This document shows positions 25,584-34,204 of a stretch of DNA of 64,000 bases, piece by piece. This stretch comes from DATFVJ01 sp963727015 (lineage in GTDB: Bacteria; Actinomycetota; Actinomycetes; Streptosporangiales; Streptosporangiaceae). The notes beneath the pieces are model-generated. The model saw only the letters and a list, made by a program, of their open reading frames with translations, was not told the origin of the DNA and ran no database searches. The stretch spans positions 124,001 through 188,000 of the forward strand of contig CAVSEV010000007.1 in NCBI GenBank assembly GCA_963727015.1. The letters are read 5' to 3'. Position 1 is the first letter of the stretch; the number at the start of each line of letters is the position of its first letter. Position numbers and translations under genes: made by a program.

Positions 25584-26912
25584 ATGAGGACCGCGGTCGT
25601 CCTGCTGAACCGCGACTTGCGGGTGCACGATCATCCGGCGCTCGCCGCCGCGTGCGCCGAGGCCGAGCGGGTGGTGCCGCTATTCGTTTTCGACGACGCG
25701 CTGCTCGCTGGCCTGCACCGCGCGCAGAACCGGGTGGCGTTTCTGCTCGGCTCGCTGCGGTGCCTGCGTGCCGAGCTCCGCCAGCTCGGCGGTGACGTGG
25801 TCATCCGCCGCGGCGACCCGGTCGGGGAAACTGTGCGGATCGCCAGGGATGTCGCCGCGTATGCCGTGCTGTGCAGCGAGGACGTCAGCGGTTACGCGCG
25901 GCGGCGCGCCGCCGCGCTCGCGAGTGAACTGACGCGCTGCCGGGTGGACCTGCGCATGCATCCCGGCATCACGGTCGTCCCGCCGGGCGAGCTTCGCCCG
26001 GCGGGCGGCAGCCACTACCGCGTGTTCACCCCCTACTGGCGGGCGTGGCAGGCGGCTACCTGGCGCCAGCTGACGGCGGCTCCGCCGCGCCTGCGGCTGC
26101 CCGAAACCGTGGCTGCCGGTGAACTTCCTCCGCTTGCCGCCCTGCTGCCGCGTGCCCCGGGCATATCCGCCGGCTTGCAGGCGGGCGGCGAGCAGGCCGG
26201 CCGGGCGCGGATGCGCGCCTGGACCGCCGGGCCCGTCGCGGCGTATGACGACTGCCACGACGACCTCGCGGCCAATGCGACCGCCAAGCTGTCGGCTTAC
26301 CTGCATTTCGGCTGCCTGTCGCCGCTCGAGTTCGCGCTCGCGGCAGGTGACGGGCCTGGCGCGGAGGCGCTGCGCCGGCAGCTTGCCTGGCGGGACTTCC
26401 ATCATCAGGTCACGGCCGCGTTCCCCCGGATCACCACCGAGGATTACCGGCCGCGCGGGACCGGCTGGCGCGAGGACAAGGATGCGTTCGCGGCGTGGTG
26501 CGAGGGACGCACCGGCATTCCGATCGTGGATGCGGGGCTGCGCCAGCTTCGCCACGAAGGCTGGATGCATAACCGCGCGCGGCTCATCACCGCCTCGCTG
26601 CTCACCAAGAAGCTGCGCATCGACTGGCGGCTCGGGGCGCGTCACTTCATGGACTGGCTCGCCGACGGGGATATCGCGAACAACTACGGCAACTGGCAGT
26701 GGGTCGCTGGCACCGGCAACGACACCCGCCCGAATCGTGGCTTCAACCCGCTGCGGCAGGCCGTGCGGTTCGACCCGCGTGGCAGCTACGTGCGCCGCTG
26801 GGTGCCAGAACTCGCGGGCCTCGAAGGCCCGCTGGTCCACGAGCCGTGGCGGTTGCCCGCCACCACCCGCCGGGGCCTCGGATATCCGGACCCAGTCGCC
26901 GACGTGAGCTGA
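25584..26912 (+). CDS. phrB: Deoxyribodipyrimidine photolyase (cryptochrome/photolyase family)
   Basis: The 442-residue product is a class I photolyase, which repairs cyclobutane pyrimidine dimers with light. The N-terminal alpha/beta antenna domain begins AVVLLNRDLRVHDHPAL. The C-terminal FAD domain has KLSAYLHFGCLSPLE, then GIPIVDAGLRQL, HEGWMHNRARLITASLL and DWLADGDIANNYGNWQW, the usual FAD and DNA contacts. Length is normal. It follows a small zinc-ribbon ORF and converges on the SulP gene, with a strong hairpin between. Antenna cofactor type cannot be read. Confidence 0.92.
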   Translation: MRTAVVLLNRDLRVHDHPALAAACAEAERVVPLFVFDDALLAGLHRAQNRVAFLLGSLRCLRAELRQLGGDVVIRRGDPVGETVRIARDVAAYAVLCSEDVSGYARRRAAALASELTRCRVDLRMHPGITVVPPGELRPAGGSHYRVFTPYWRAWQAATWRQLTAAPPRLRLPETVAAGELPPLAALLPRAPGISAGLQAGGEQAGRARMRAWTAGPVAAYDDCHDDLAANATAKLSAYLHFGCLSPLEFALAAGDGPGAEALRRQLAWRDFHHQVTAAFPRITTEDYRPRGTGWREDKDAFAAWCEGRTGIPIVDAGLRQLRHEGWMHNRARLITASLLTKKLRIDWRLGARHFMDWLADGDIANNYGNWQWVAGTGNDTRPNRGFNPLRQAVRFDPRGSYVRRWVPELAGLEGPLVHEPWRLPATTRRGLGYPDPVADVS

Positions 26913-26959
26913 CTACGAGCCATGGCAGGCGCTGCCGATAGCCCGGCCCAGCAGAAGGC

Positions 26960-26996
26960 TCGCTTGTCGCTGACCCTGCGGGCCAGCGACAAGCGA
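26960..26996. terminator. Bidirectional hairpin terminator
   Basis: CGCTTGTCGCTG pairs perfectly with CAGCGACAAGCG over an 11-base loop; one more flanking T-A pair extends it. It lies in the 290-base gap between the convergent photolyase and SulP genes. No T tract follows. Nothing else was seen in this gap. Confidence 0.6.
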
Positions 26997-27204
26997 TGCG
27001 CATCATCGAGCAGCTCCGGTTGCACCCATCTGACGGTGCGAACCCCACGACGACGGCGCTGGCGGTTTTGGCTTTGCCAACTGCCAGCGCCCACAACGCC
27101 CGAATGGACCCGGGCCACGAGAACGGGAGCACCACGATAACCACGAGTAACGCGCTGAATAAATGCGGCCAGCCGCCGGTACCGGCGGCGCCGGGGCAAG
27201 CGGC

Positions 27205-28872
27205 TCACTGGTGTGCCTGCGCCCACTTCTCGTACGCCGCCACCGCCAGCGGGAGGGTCGGGAACATGTGTTCCGCGCCGATCTTTTCCGCGAGGCCATA
27301 GGCCTGCAGGTAGCGGAGCAGATCCTGTTTGACGCGCGCGAGCGCGAATATCGTTCCCCGGCTTGCGAGGGTCCTGCGTACCGCGTCAAGCGCTTCGAGC
27401 CCGGTGATGTCGACCTCGACGTTGGCTTCGACGTTGAGAATGAACCAGGCGACGGGTTCGGCCTGCTGGTCCACCGCGGCGAGCGCCCGCCGCTTGAAGT
27501 CCTCGGCGTTGGCGAAGAACAGGGGCGCGTCGTAGCGGTAGACGACGAGCCCGGGGACGGTGTGCGCCTCCGGGTAGTCGTCGATGTCATGCATGCCGCC
27601 GATCCCCTCGACCCGGCCCAGGATCGCGTCGTGCGGGCGTGCCACCCGCAGCAGCAGGTCGCCGACGGAAATGCCGATCGCGAGCAGCACGCCGTAGAGG
27701 ATGTTGAAGGCGACGACGCCGGCGCACGAGGCGACGGCGAGCAGGAACTCGCTACGGCGGAACGCGGCGAGCCGCCGGAACGCCCGGACGTCGACGAGCA
27801 GGACGGCGGCGTAGACGACGATCGCGCCGAGCGCCGCGCTCGGGAAGCGGGCGAGGACGGGGCGCAGGAACAGCAGGACGCCGGTCACGGCGCCGAGCGC
27901 GGTGAGCGAGTAGACCTGCGTGCGGCTGCCCGCCGCGATGCCGAGGGCCGTGCGGCTGGCGCTGCTGCTCACCGGGAAGCCGCGGAACATGCCCGCGCCG
28001 ATGTTCGCCAGGCCGAGTGCGAGCAGTTCGGCGTTGGCGTTGATCGCTTCGTCGTCGGGCCGGGCGAATGAGCGTGCGGTCAGCACGTCGTCGCTGAAGG
28101 CGACGAGGAGCACGCTCAGCGCGGGGAACAGCAGGTTCCGCAGGTCGTCTGGGTGAATGGGCGGCAGCCCGGGGGAGGGCAGGCCGGCCGGGATCGTGCC
28201 GATCACGCGGACGCCGTGCCGGTCAAGCCCGAAGACCGCCACGGCCACGGTGGCCAGCAGCACGGCGAGCAGCGGCCCCGGCAGCTGGTGCCACCGCGAC
28301 TGGACGAGGAAGAGGAAGGCCAGCACCAGTACCGCGAGCACCAGGCTGCCGGCCCGCATATGGGCGATGCCGCGTGCGAACGAGGTGATCTCCGCGATGA
28401 AGGTCCGGCCCTCGACCGGCACACCGGTGACCCGCTCCAATTGCCCGGCGATCATGATGAGCGCGACGCCCGTCATGTAGCCGATCAGCACCGGCCGCGA
28501 AAGCAGATCGGCCACAAAACCCAGCCGGGCGACCCAGGCGATCAGCGCGAACACTCCCACCAGAATCGCAAGCAAAGCGGCGAGCGCCGCGTACCGGGCG
28601 GCGTGGCCCGCCGCGAGCGGCCCGATGGCGGCGGCCGTCATCAACGCGGTCGTCGACTCGGGACCCAGCGACAGGGTGCGTGACGAGCCGAGTACCGCGT
28701 ACACCACCATCGCGGGCAGGATCGCCCACAGGCCGGTCACTGGTGGCAGGCCCGCGACGACCGAGTAGGCCATGACCTGCGGAACCAGATACGCGGCTAC
28801 GGTGACGCCCGCCACCAGGTCGCCGCGGAGCCACGACCGCTGGTAGCCGCGCAGCACGGCTAGGCTGGGCAC
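27205..28872 (-). CDS. SulP family anion transporter with STAS domain
   Basis: The GTG at 28872 starts the conserved N-terminus (PSLAVLRGYQRSWLRGDLVAG); the longer open frame to 29127 has no membrane features. The 555-residue product has 10-12 membrane segments with the SulP signature VAAYLVPQVMAYSVVAGLPPV and the SSSASRTALG region. A cytoplasmic STAS domain follows (about 430-550; LVVYRYDAPLFFANAEDFKRR). The family carries sulfate, bicarbonate or other anions across the membrane. Anion and energy source cannot be inferred. It converges on phrB and is divergent from the second surface-protein locus. Confidence 0.9.
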   Translation of the reverse strand: MPSLAVLRGYQRSWLRGDLVAGVTVAAYLVPQVMAYSVVAGLPPVTGLWAILPAMVVYAVLGSSRTLSLGPESTTALMTAAAIGPLAAGHAARYAALAALLAILVGVFALIAWVARLGFVADLLSRPVLIGYMTGVALIMIAGQLERVTGVPVEGRTFIAEITSFARGIAHMRAGSLVLAVLVLAFLFLVQSRWHQLPGPLLAVLLATVAVAVFGLDRHGVRVIGTIPAGLPSPGLPPIHPDDLRNLLFPALSVLLVAFSDDVLTARSFARPDDEAINANAELLALGLANIGAGMFRGFPVSSSASRTALGIAAGSRTQVYSLTALGAVTGVLLFLRPVLARFPSAALGAIVVYAAVLLVDVRAFRRLAAFRRSEFLLAVASCAGVVAFNILYGVLLAIGISVGDLLLRVARPHDAILGRVEGIGGMHDIDDYPEAHTVPGLVVYRYDAPLFFANAEDFKRRALAAVDQQAEPVAWFILNVEANVEVDITGLEALDAVRRTLASRGTIFALARVKQDLLRYLQAYGLAEKIGAEHMFPTLPLAVAAYEKWAQAHQ

Positions 28873-29094
28873 TTCGACCCGCCTGCCCGGGCACGTTCGT
28901 GACGCCGCTCGCGGCCTGGTTGCGCCGGTTCCGCAAACGCGTCTGCGAACAACATGCCACCCGCTCCCGACGCCAAAGATCCATTGTGCCTCTTGTGCCC
29001 CGCTTGCGCCCCCGCGCGCGTGCCGCGAATTTGCTTGCCGCGGGCACCGGAACCCGCCCGATGGCTGCGGCGCCGCACATTTACCGTCTCGGTG

Positions 29095-29192
29095 TTTGTA
29101 ACGCAGCGAGTTTGGACAATTACTCATCGTGGGATGTTAGTTCGCGATCTTGCAGTGTCGGCTGTGAGCGAGATCAATATCGGGGGGGACCG
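29095..29192 (+). promoter_or_regulatory. Conserved 5' leader, copy B
   Basis: This block matches copy A almost position by position: TTTGTAAC, GAGTTTGGACAATTACTC, AGTTCGCGATCTTGCAGTGT, GGCTGTGAGCGAG and CGGGGGGGACCG directly before the ATG. Confidence 0.75.
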
Positions 29193-29999
29193 ATGCGAGG
29201 AATGTCCGATCAACCGCCTGCGAAGCGGGGGAGCCATCGCGTGCCCGTCCTCACCGGCCTCGGCGTAGCCGTGCTTGGCGTCGTGGCCCTGGGCCCGGCG
29301 GGCCAGGCGCTGGCCTCATCGAACGTGACGCCAGCCATCCCCGCCCCGCAGCCAGCGCCCGTCGCACCGGCGGCACGCGCCGCGCCAGCCGCTCCGCCGC
29401 CCGCCACCCCGTTCGGCCCCATTCCCGGCACCCCCGTTCCCACTCCATCTTCCTCGCCCGCTCCGACTGTCCCCCCGCCCGCCGTTGGCACCGCAACCGG
29501 GAGCACGATCCTCACGACGACCGTCGGCCCGGCCATCGCCCTCATCGACAACACGGCATCGTTCACCCTGGACGGAAACATCGGTGACCAGCCGGTGGCT
29601 ACCGCTGCGGTGAGCCTGACCGTGCTCACCAACAACTCCGACGGCTACAGCGTGTCCGTAACGCCCGCAGCGCCCAAGTCGGCTTTGACGACAACCCCGA
29701 CTGCGGTCGGGTACCTTACGGGTACGAAGGGCGGCGGCACGAGTAACGAGATCCCGGTGGGTGACATCGGGGTTGAGGAGACCCCCAACGTCCCCCCGCC
29801 CCCGAACGGGGGAGCTAGCGGCAATTCAGCCTTCGAGCAACTGGTGCAAGGGCCTGTGCAGGTGTACAGCCAGTCCGTGGCCTCGGCGCCCGGGGGCGAC
29901 GCGCTCACCAACGACTACGAGTACATGACGCCGATCCCGGCCGTGGTCCCCGACACCTACACGGTCCAGCTTGACTATGTCGCCACGGCCGCCACGTGA
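29193..29999 (+). CDS. Secreted Pro/Ala-rich surface protein, WxL-module-like (copy B, intact)
   Basis: The ATG at 29193 is chosen by match to copy A. The 268-residue product has a signal peptide (about 1-40, ending GQALASS), a Pro/Ala spacer (about 42-100) and the same beta-rich domain as copy A (ILTTTVGPAIALIDNTASF, then VSLTVLTNNSDGYSVSVTP), ending DTYTVQLDYVATAAT. This ending shows where copy A lost frame. It is followed by a decayed second gene rather than a full DUF916-like gene, so a complete anchor partner is missing here. Function is inferred only as a cell-surface or matrix protein. Confidence 0.78.
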   Translation: MRGMSDQPPAKRGSHRVPVLTGLGVAVLGVVALGPAGQALASSNVTPAIPAPQPAPVAPAARAAPAAPPPATPFGPIPGTPVPTPSSSPAPTVPPPAVGTATGSTILTTTVGPAIALIDNTASFTLDGNIGDQPVATAAVSLTVLTNNSDGYSVSVTPAAPKSALTTTPTAVGYLTGTKGGGTSNEIPVGDIGVEETPNVPPPPNGGASGNSAFEQLVQGPVQVYSQSVASAPGGDALTNDYEYMTPIPAVVPDTYTVQLDYVATAAT

Positions 30000-30035
30000 T
30001 GCTGTGGACGGCGCGCAGCAACCAGAAGTGAGGAC

Positions 30036-30361
30036 ATGCGCTTTACCGTCCGAGCGCTCTCGTGGGTGGCCGCCTCCGCAGCGGAGGCGGTGCCCCACCC
30101 GCAGCCTTTGTGCTGCCTGTTCTCGGCTTGCTGAGCCTCCCCGTCCTTGACGCCGTTGCCGCAGCCGTTCCCGGCGGCTCGGTCCAAGCAGGCGCCCCCG
30201 CGATCATGCCGGCCGCGGTATTCCACCCGGTGGATGCTCGATCGCGCGTCGTAGGGTTCCCAGGCCGCTTCTCTCGCGGGCCGATGTCATCGCGGGTCAG
30301 CGGTGTCCGGACTGCCGCGAGTACAGGCGCCGGAGCGGTAGTCCCGAAGCCGGATACTTGA
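30036..30361 (+). pseudogene. Remnant of DUF916-like gene (copy B), N-terminus only
   Basis: The sequence from 30015 (CAACCAGAAGTGAGGACATG) matches the region before ATG 10510 in copy A. ATG 30036 starts MRFTVRALSWVAASAA, but the hydrophobic signal segment (FVLPVLGLLSLPVLDAVAAAV) is in another frame, the same relative shift as in copy A. The frame ends at 30361 with no DUF916 domain. The module's second gene has decayed here. Confidence 0.6.
30062..30098. terminator. Hairpin at the start of the second gene, copy B
   Basis: CGCCTCCGC pairs perfectly with GCGGAGGCG around a single A, and GTGGG/CCCAC extend the outer stem imperfectly. Position relative to the upstream gene equals that of 10535-10573, although stem sequences differ. 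Confidence 0.5.
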
Positions 30362-30405
30362 CCGGGCCCGTTCCCGGCTGGACATCCCGTCCGGCAGCGC
30401 ATCCC

Positions 30406-30431
30406 GTCCGCAGCACCCCCGTGCTGCGGAC
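30406..30431. terminator. Perfect 11-bp hairpin with CCCC loop
   Basis: GTCCGCAGCAC and GTGCTGCGGAC flank CCCC. It lies downstream of the copy B remnant and next to the IS110 remnant, and may end transcription of the surface locus. Confidence 0.5.
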
Positions 30432-30474
30432 GCTGTTGGGCGCGAAGACACGGCCGCACCGCGACCGTGCCAGC

Positions 30475-30645
30475 GGGCCACCCGCACATCATGATCAATC
30501 ACCGCGAGCGCCTGCTTCTCATCGGCCAGATTGATTCCGATCACCGCGCCGTCACGCGGCAGCATTCCACGCAGCTGCTCCCGCCGCGCGTTCCGCCTGC
30601 GATCCCCCGCGTCATGCCACTACCCTTGCCCATAAGGACGTCCTT
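30475..30645 (-). mobile_element. IS110-family insertion sequence remnant
   Basis: A minus-strand frame reads RREQLRG then GAVIGINLADEKQALAVIDH, the start of the RuvC-like domain of IS110 transposases. Homology stops after about 40 residues and the catalytic Tnp part is missing. The flanking 30634-30700 contains GGACGTCC twice, once inside the perfect palindrome AAGGACGTCCTT, in the position of the noncoding end that encodes bridge RNA in IS110 elements. The other end was not found. Confidence 0.5.
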
Positions 30646-30749
30646 CTGTGTTGCGCCTGGGACACCAAGCCCGCACAATCGCACCAGGAGGACGTCCCCT
30701 CTCAACTACTTCCCGCAGAACACGCGCCTCCAGCGCTTCGTCCCATTAC

Positions 30750-32126
30750 TTACGCCCTAGGTCGGGACGGGAGCGGGAGGGCGGCAGCGATGGCATCGGG
30801 GTTGGCTCCGACCGTGATCGGCGCGCCGACGGCGCCGGTCGCTATCGAGATCGGGATCACCGTGCCTGAGGCCTTGTTGGCGACGTAGGCGGTCGCGCCG
30901 TCAGCGCTGATCGCGATGGCATCGGGATTGCCCCCGGCCGTGATCGGCGTACCGGCGCCGCCGTCGACCGTGATCGGGGTCACTGTCCCCGAATCTTCGC
31001 TGACGACGTATGCGGTCGTGCCGCTGATCGCGATGGCATCGGGGTTGTTGCCGACCGGGATCGATAGCGCAGGGCCCCCGTCGATCACGCTCACCGTGCC
31101 CGAATCGTCGTTTGCGACGTAGACGGTCGCGCCGTCCGGGCTGATCGCGATGGCATCGGGGCTATAGCCGACCGGGATGGCCGTTTCGGCGCTGTCGTCG
31201 CCGACCTTGATCGGGCTCACCGTGTTTGCCCCGGCGTTGGCGACGTAGACGGTCTTGCCGTCCGGGGTGATCGCGATGGCATCAGGATCGCTGCCGACCG
31301 TGATCGCCTGGCGAGCGGATTTGTTTCTGGTCGTGATCGGGGTCACCGTGCCGGACCCGGCGTTGGCGACGTAGATGGTCTTGCCGTCCGGGGTGATCGC
31401 GATGGCATCGGGATCAGTTCCTACCCCGATCGCTCTTATGCTGTAACCGCCGCTGAAGTCGGGCGTGATCGCGCTCACCGTGCCGGTCAGGCCGTCCGCG
31501 ACGTAGGCGACGTAGGGGGCCGTCTTGGTGATCGCGATGGCATTGGGGTCGTAGCCGTCGTAGCCTCTGATCTTTGTTGCCGTGCCGGTGGCGGTGTCGA
31601 TCGCATAGACCGAACTGTCCCGGGCGTCCGCGACGTAGGCCGTTGCGCCGTCCGGGGTGATCGCGACGGCCACGGGGTCGACGCCGACCGCGATCGGAGC
31701 GCGGGCGATGCCGTCCGTGATCGGGGTCACGCTGCCGGGATTCGTGCCGTCCCCGCCGTTGAGGACGTAGACGGTACCTGTCAGCCCGGAGGCGTCCGTA
31801 ACCACTTTGTTACTAACGGTAAGTCTGTTACTAATGGTAAGTGTAGATCCGGCATTGTGGTGAGCGGGACTAGCGTCGGCCGGCCCGGCCAGCGCCACGG
31901 TCCCGCCCAGCGCAACCGACGCAGTCACCACACCAAGGCGCTGCACGCCCTGCCTGCCCGCCCAGCGACCAGAGCGGCTCCGAGATCTCGTAGCGGCGGA
32001 TGCTTTGCGGGTATGACCGGTGGTCCTGGCGACCGCAGCGCTTAGCGCGGCGACGCCGGGAACGCGGCGGACAGGCCCCTGGTGGCTGCCCCGCATCGCA
32101 GGCGATTGACCGGCCATTTTCTTCAT
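30750..32126 (-). CDS. Secreted YVTN-family beta-propeller repeat protein (1)
   Basis: The 458-residue product starts at the ATG matching the shared leader. A long Arg-rich N-terminus precedes a hydrophobic signal (VVTASVALGGTVALAG, about 65-83). About eight YVTN-type blades of 40-45 residues follow, each with PDAIAITPDGKTVYVANAG-like and GTVTPI segments. Such propellers form extracellular binding discs in surface proteins. The N-terminus is related to those of the other three leader-bearing genes (KKMAGQSPA). Blades are highly alike, so repeat expansion is probable. No anchor is seen at the C-terminus; secretion is inferred. Confidence 0.85.
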   Translation of the reverse strand: MKKMAGQSPAMRGSHQGPVRRVPGVAALSAAVARTTGHTRKASAATRSRSRSGRWAGRQGVQRLGVVTASVALGGTVALAGPADASPAHHNAGSTLTISNRLTVSNKVVTDASGLTGTVYVLNGGDGTNPGSVTPITDGIARAPIAVGVDPVAVAITPDGATAYVADARDSSVYAIDTATGTATKIRGYDGYDPNAIAITKTAPYVAYVADGLTGTVSAITPDFSGGYSIRAIGVGTDPDAIAITPDGKTIYVANAGSGTVTPITTRNKSARQAITVGSDPDAIAITPDGKTVYVANAGANTVSPIKVGDDSAETAIPVGYSPDAIAISPDGATVYVANDDSGTVSVIDGGPALSIPVGNNPDAIAISGTTAYVVSEDSGTVTPITVDGGAGTPITAGGNPDAIAISADGATAYVANKASGTVIPISIATGAVGAPITVGANPDAIAAALPLPSRPRA

Positions 32127-32209
32127 CGGTCCCCCCGGGTGGTGGCCGCGCTCGCAGCGGACCCTGCAAGATCACGAACGCATGATCAACGATTAGTAAT
32201 GATCAACTC
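32127..32209 (-). promoter_or_regulatory. Conserved 5' leader, copy C
   Basis: Read on the minus strand it has ATTACTAATCGTTGATCA, GTTCGTGATCTTGCAG, GCTGCGAGCGCGG and CGGGGGGACCG directly before the ATG at 32126, matching copies A, B and D. Confidence 0.75.
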
Positions 32210-32405
32210 ACTTGATGACACAACCGCAGACTGAGTAGAAGTGTGGTGCTTACGGCAGAACTCGTGGCGAGCGAAGCGACGGCGACCATGCGCGATCGGC
32301 ACTGCCGCTTCCCACGGAAGGTTGCCGTTCCACATGCTCGCGGCTCCAAATTCCCCCCGGTACGGCGGGGGCCAGACGCGGCTCAGGTGCCAAAATCTCC
32401 GGAAC

Positions 32406-33666
32406 CTAGGTTGGGAGGGAGGGCGCGACGGCAGCGATGGCATCGGGGTTGCTGCCGACGGTGATCGGCGTGCCCGCGGTGCCGGTGGCGGTCGCGATCG
32501 GGGTCACCGTCCCCGAGCCCTTGTTGGCGACGTAGGCGGTCGTGCCGTCCGGGCTGATCGCGATGGCATCGGGGTTGTTGCCGACCGAGATCGGCGTACC
32601 GGCGCCGCCGCCGACCGTGATCGGGGTCACCGTCCCCGAATCTTCGCCGGCGACGTAGGCGGTCGTGCTGTCCGGGCTGATCGCGATGGCATCGGGGCTG
32701 TTGCCGACCGTGATCGGCGTGCCGGCGGTGTTGTCGGTCGTTGTGATCGGGGTCACCGTCCCCGAATCGTCGTTGGCGACGTACGCGATCGTGCCGTCAG
32801 CGCTGATCGCGATGGCATCAGGGTTGTGGCCGGCGTAGTCCCTGATCGGTGTTACGAGGTCGGTGCCGGTGTCGATAGCGCTTACTGTGTCAATCCCCGG
32901 CGTCGGCGACGTACGCGGTCGTGCCGGTGATCGCGATAGCTACGGGGTCGGCGCCGGGGCCGACCGGGATCGCCGCGTCGGCCGTGGCGCCGCTGACAGT
33001 GGCGCCGCTGACCGTGATGGGGGTCACGGTGTTGTCCCCGGCATCCGCGACGTAGGCGGTCAGGCCGTCCGCGCTGATTGCGATAGCGTCAGGCTTGGGA
33101 TTCAAGATTCCGGCTCCGACCGTGATCGCGGTGGGGGTGCCGGTGACCGTGGTCAAAAACGCGCTCACAGTCCCCGAGCCGGAGTTGGCGACGAAGGCGG
33201 TCCCGTCCGGCGCGATCGCGATGGCCACGGGGTGTGATCCGACCGGGATATCGGTGCCGGCAGTGGTGCTGCCGAAAGGTATCGGGCTCACTGTCCCCGA
33301 GCCCTTGTTAACGACATAGGCGGTCCCGTCCGGCGCGATCGCGACGGCCACGGGGTCGGTTCCGACCGTGATCGCCGAGTCAGCTGCACCGTCCGTGATC
33401 GGAGTCACCGTGCCGTCCCCGGCGTTGAGGACATAGACGGTACCTTTTGACCGGAGGGCCGGAGAATGCTTTGTGTTACTTACGGTAGGCGTAGATCCGG
33501 CGCTGTGGCCGGCGGGACTAGCTTTGGCCGGTCCAGCTAGCGCCACGGCCCCGGCCAGCGCGACCGACGCGGTCACCAAACCAAGGCGCAGCGCGCTCGG
33601 CCGGACGGCCGAGCGTCCGCAGCAGTGCTGAGATCTCTCAAGCGGTTGATCGGCCATCTTTTGCAT
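32406..33666 (-). pseudogene. Secreted YVTN-family beta-propeller repeat protein (2), frameshifted
   Basis: The first frame (33666 to 32890) has QKMADQPLE, a signal (GLVTASVALAGAVALAG) and four to five YVTN blades, then stops at a TGA within VADAGD. The next blades continue in another frame from about 32893 (DTVSAIDTGTDLVTPI) to 32406, ending in PDAIAAVAPSLPT. A single extra base near 32895 explains it. Together about 420 residues form the paralogue of the 30750 gene. Its leader is nearly the same. Whether it is truly broken or mis-sequenced is open. Confidence 0.78.
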
Positions 33667-33750
33667 TCGGTCCCCCCGGTGGTGGCCTCGCTCACGGCGG
33701 ACACAGCAAGATCGCGAAGCTTATGATCTACGATTAGTAGTTATCCAGTC
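33667..33750 (-). promoter_or_regulatory. Conserved 5' leader, copy D
   Basis: Minus-strand segments: ACTACTAATCGTAGATCATA, CTTCGCGATCTTGCTGTGTC, GCCGTGAGCGAGG and CCGGGGGGACCGA before the ATG at 33666. Confidence 0.75.
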
Positions 33751-34204
33751 ACGTGACGTGACAAACCGTGGTCCGCGTACATTTGTGGTCGCTCACGGCA
33801 GCTTCCGTGCGAGCAACCAGGCCGACCACCCCGCGATCGACCCCCGGCCCTCCCGGCGTAAGCCGCTGTTCCACGTGCTCGCGGCGAAACCGGACCTAGC
33901 TGCGTCAGTCGCCGGGCCCCGTCACCAGTTGCCCCGATCTCGGTGCGCCCATGCAGGACGCGCCGCCCGCGCCCACCCGCGAAAGATCCCTTGTTCCCTG
34001 TCCGCACCTTTGTTCCCTGTCCGCACCTGAGCCGCCCTATCGACGGCGCGAGTCCGGTCATCGCGCGTGCCGGGCGGCTTCCCGCAAGCATCGGGGGGTT
34101 CTGGCTGGTGCCGAGAACGAAGGTCAACGCCTTCGTGACGCTTGCATCGGTTGTTAAAACGTAGATATTCTGCGGATTCATGAATTTTGGGGGTGTTTAG
34201 GGGC
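33751..34204. other. Intergenic region between YVTN protein 2 and the ABC operon
   Basis: About 450 bases hold two direct copies of TTGTTCCCTGTCCGCACC near 33993-34028 and an AT-rich stretch (34150-34190) likely to contain the ABC operon promoter. A 146-codon minus frame here has no recognisable features. Confidence 0.4.

Noticed and set aside
28899..29192. N-terminal extension of surface protein B
   Set aside because: This stretch contains the conserved leader and the SulP promoter side; copy A shows the start at the equivalent of 29193.
33741..34181. 146-codon minus frame between YVTN protein 2 and potA
   Set aside because: Composition and lack of motifs suggest chance; contains a simple direct repeat.
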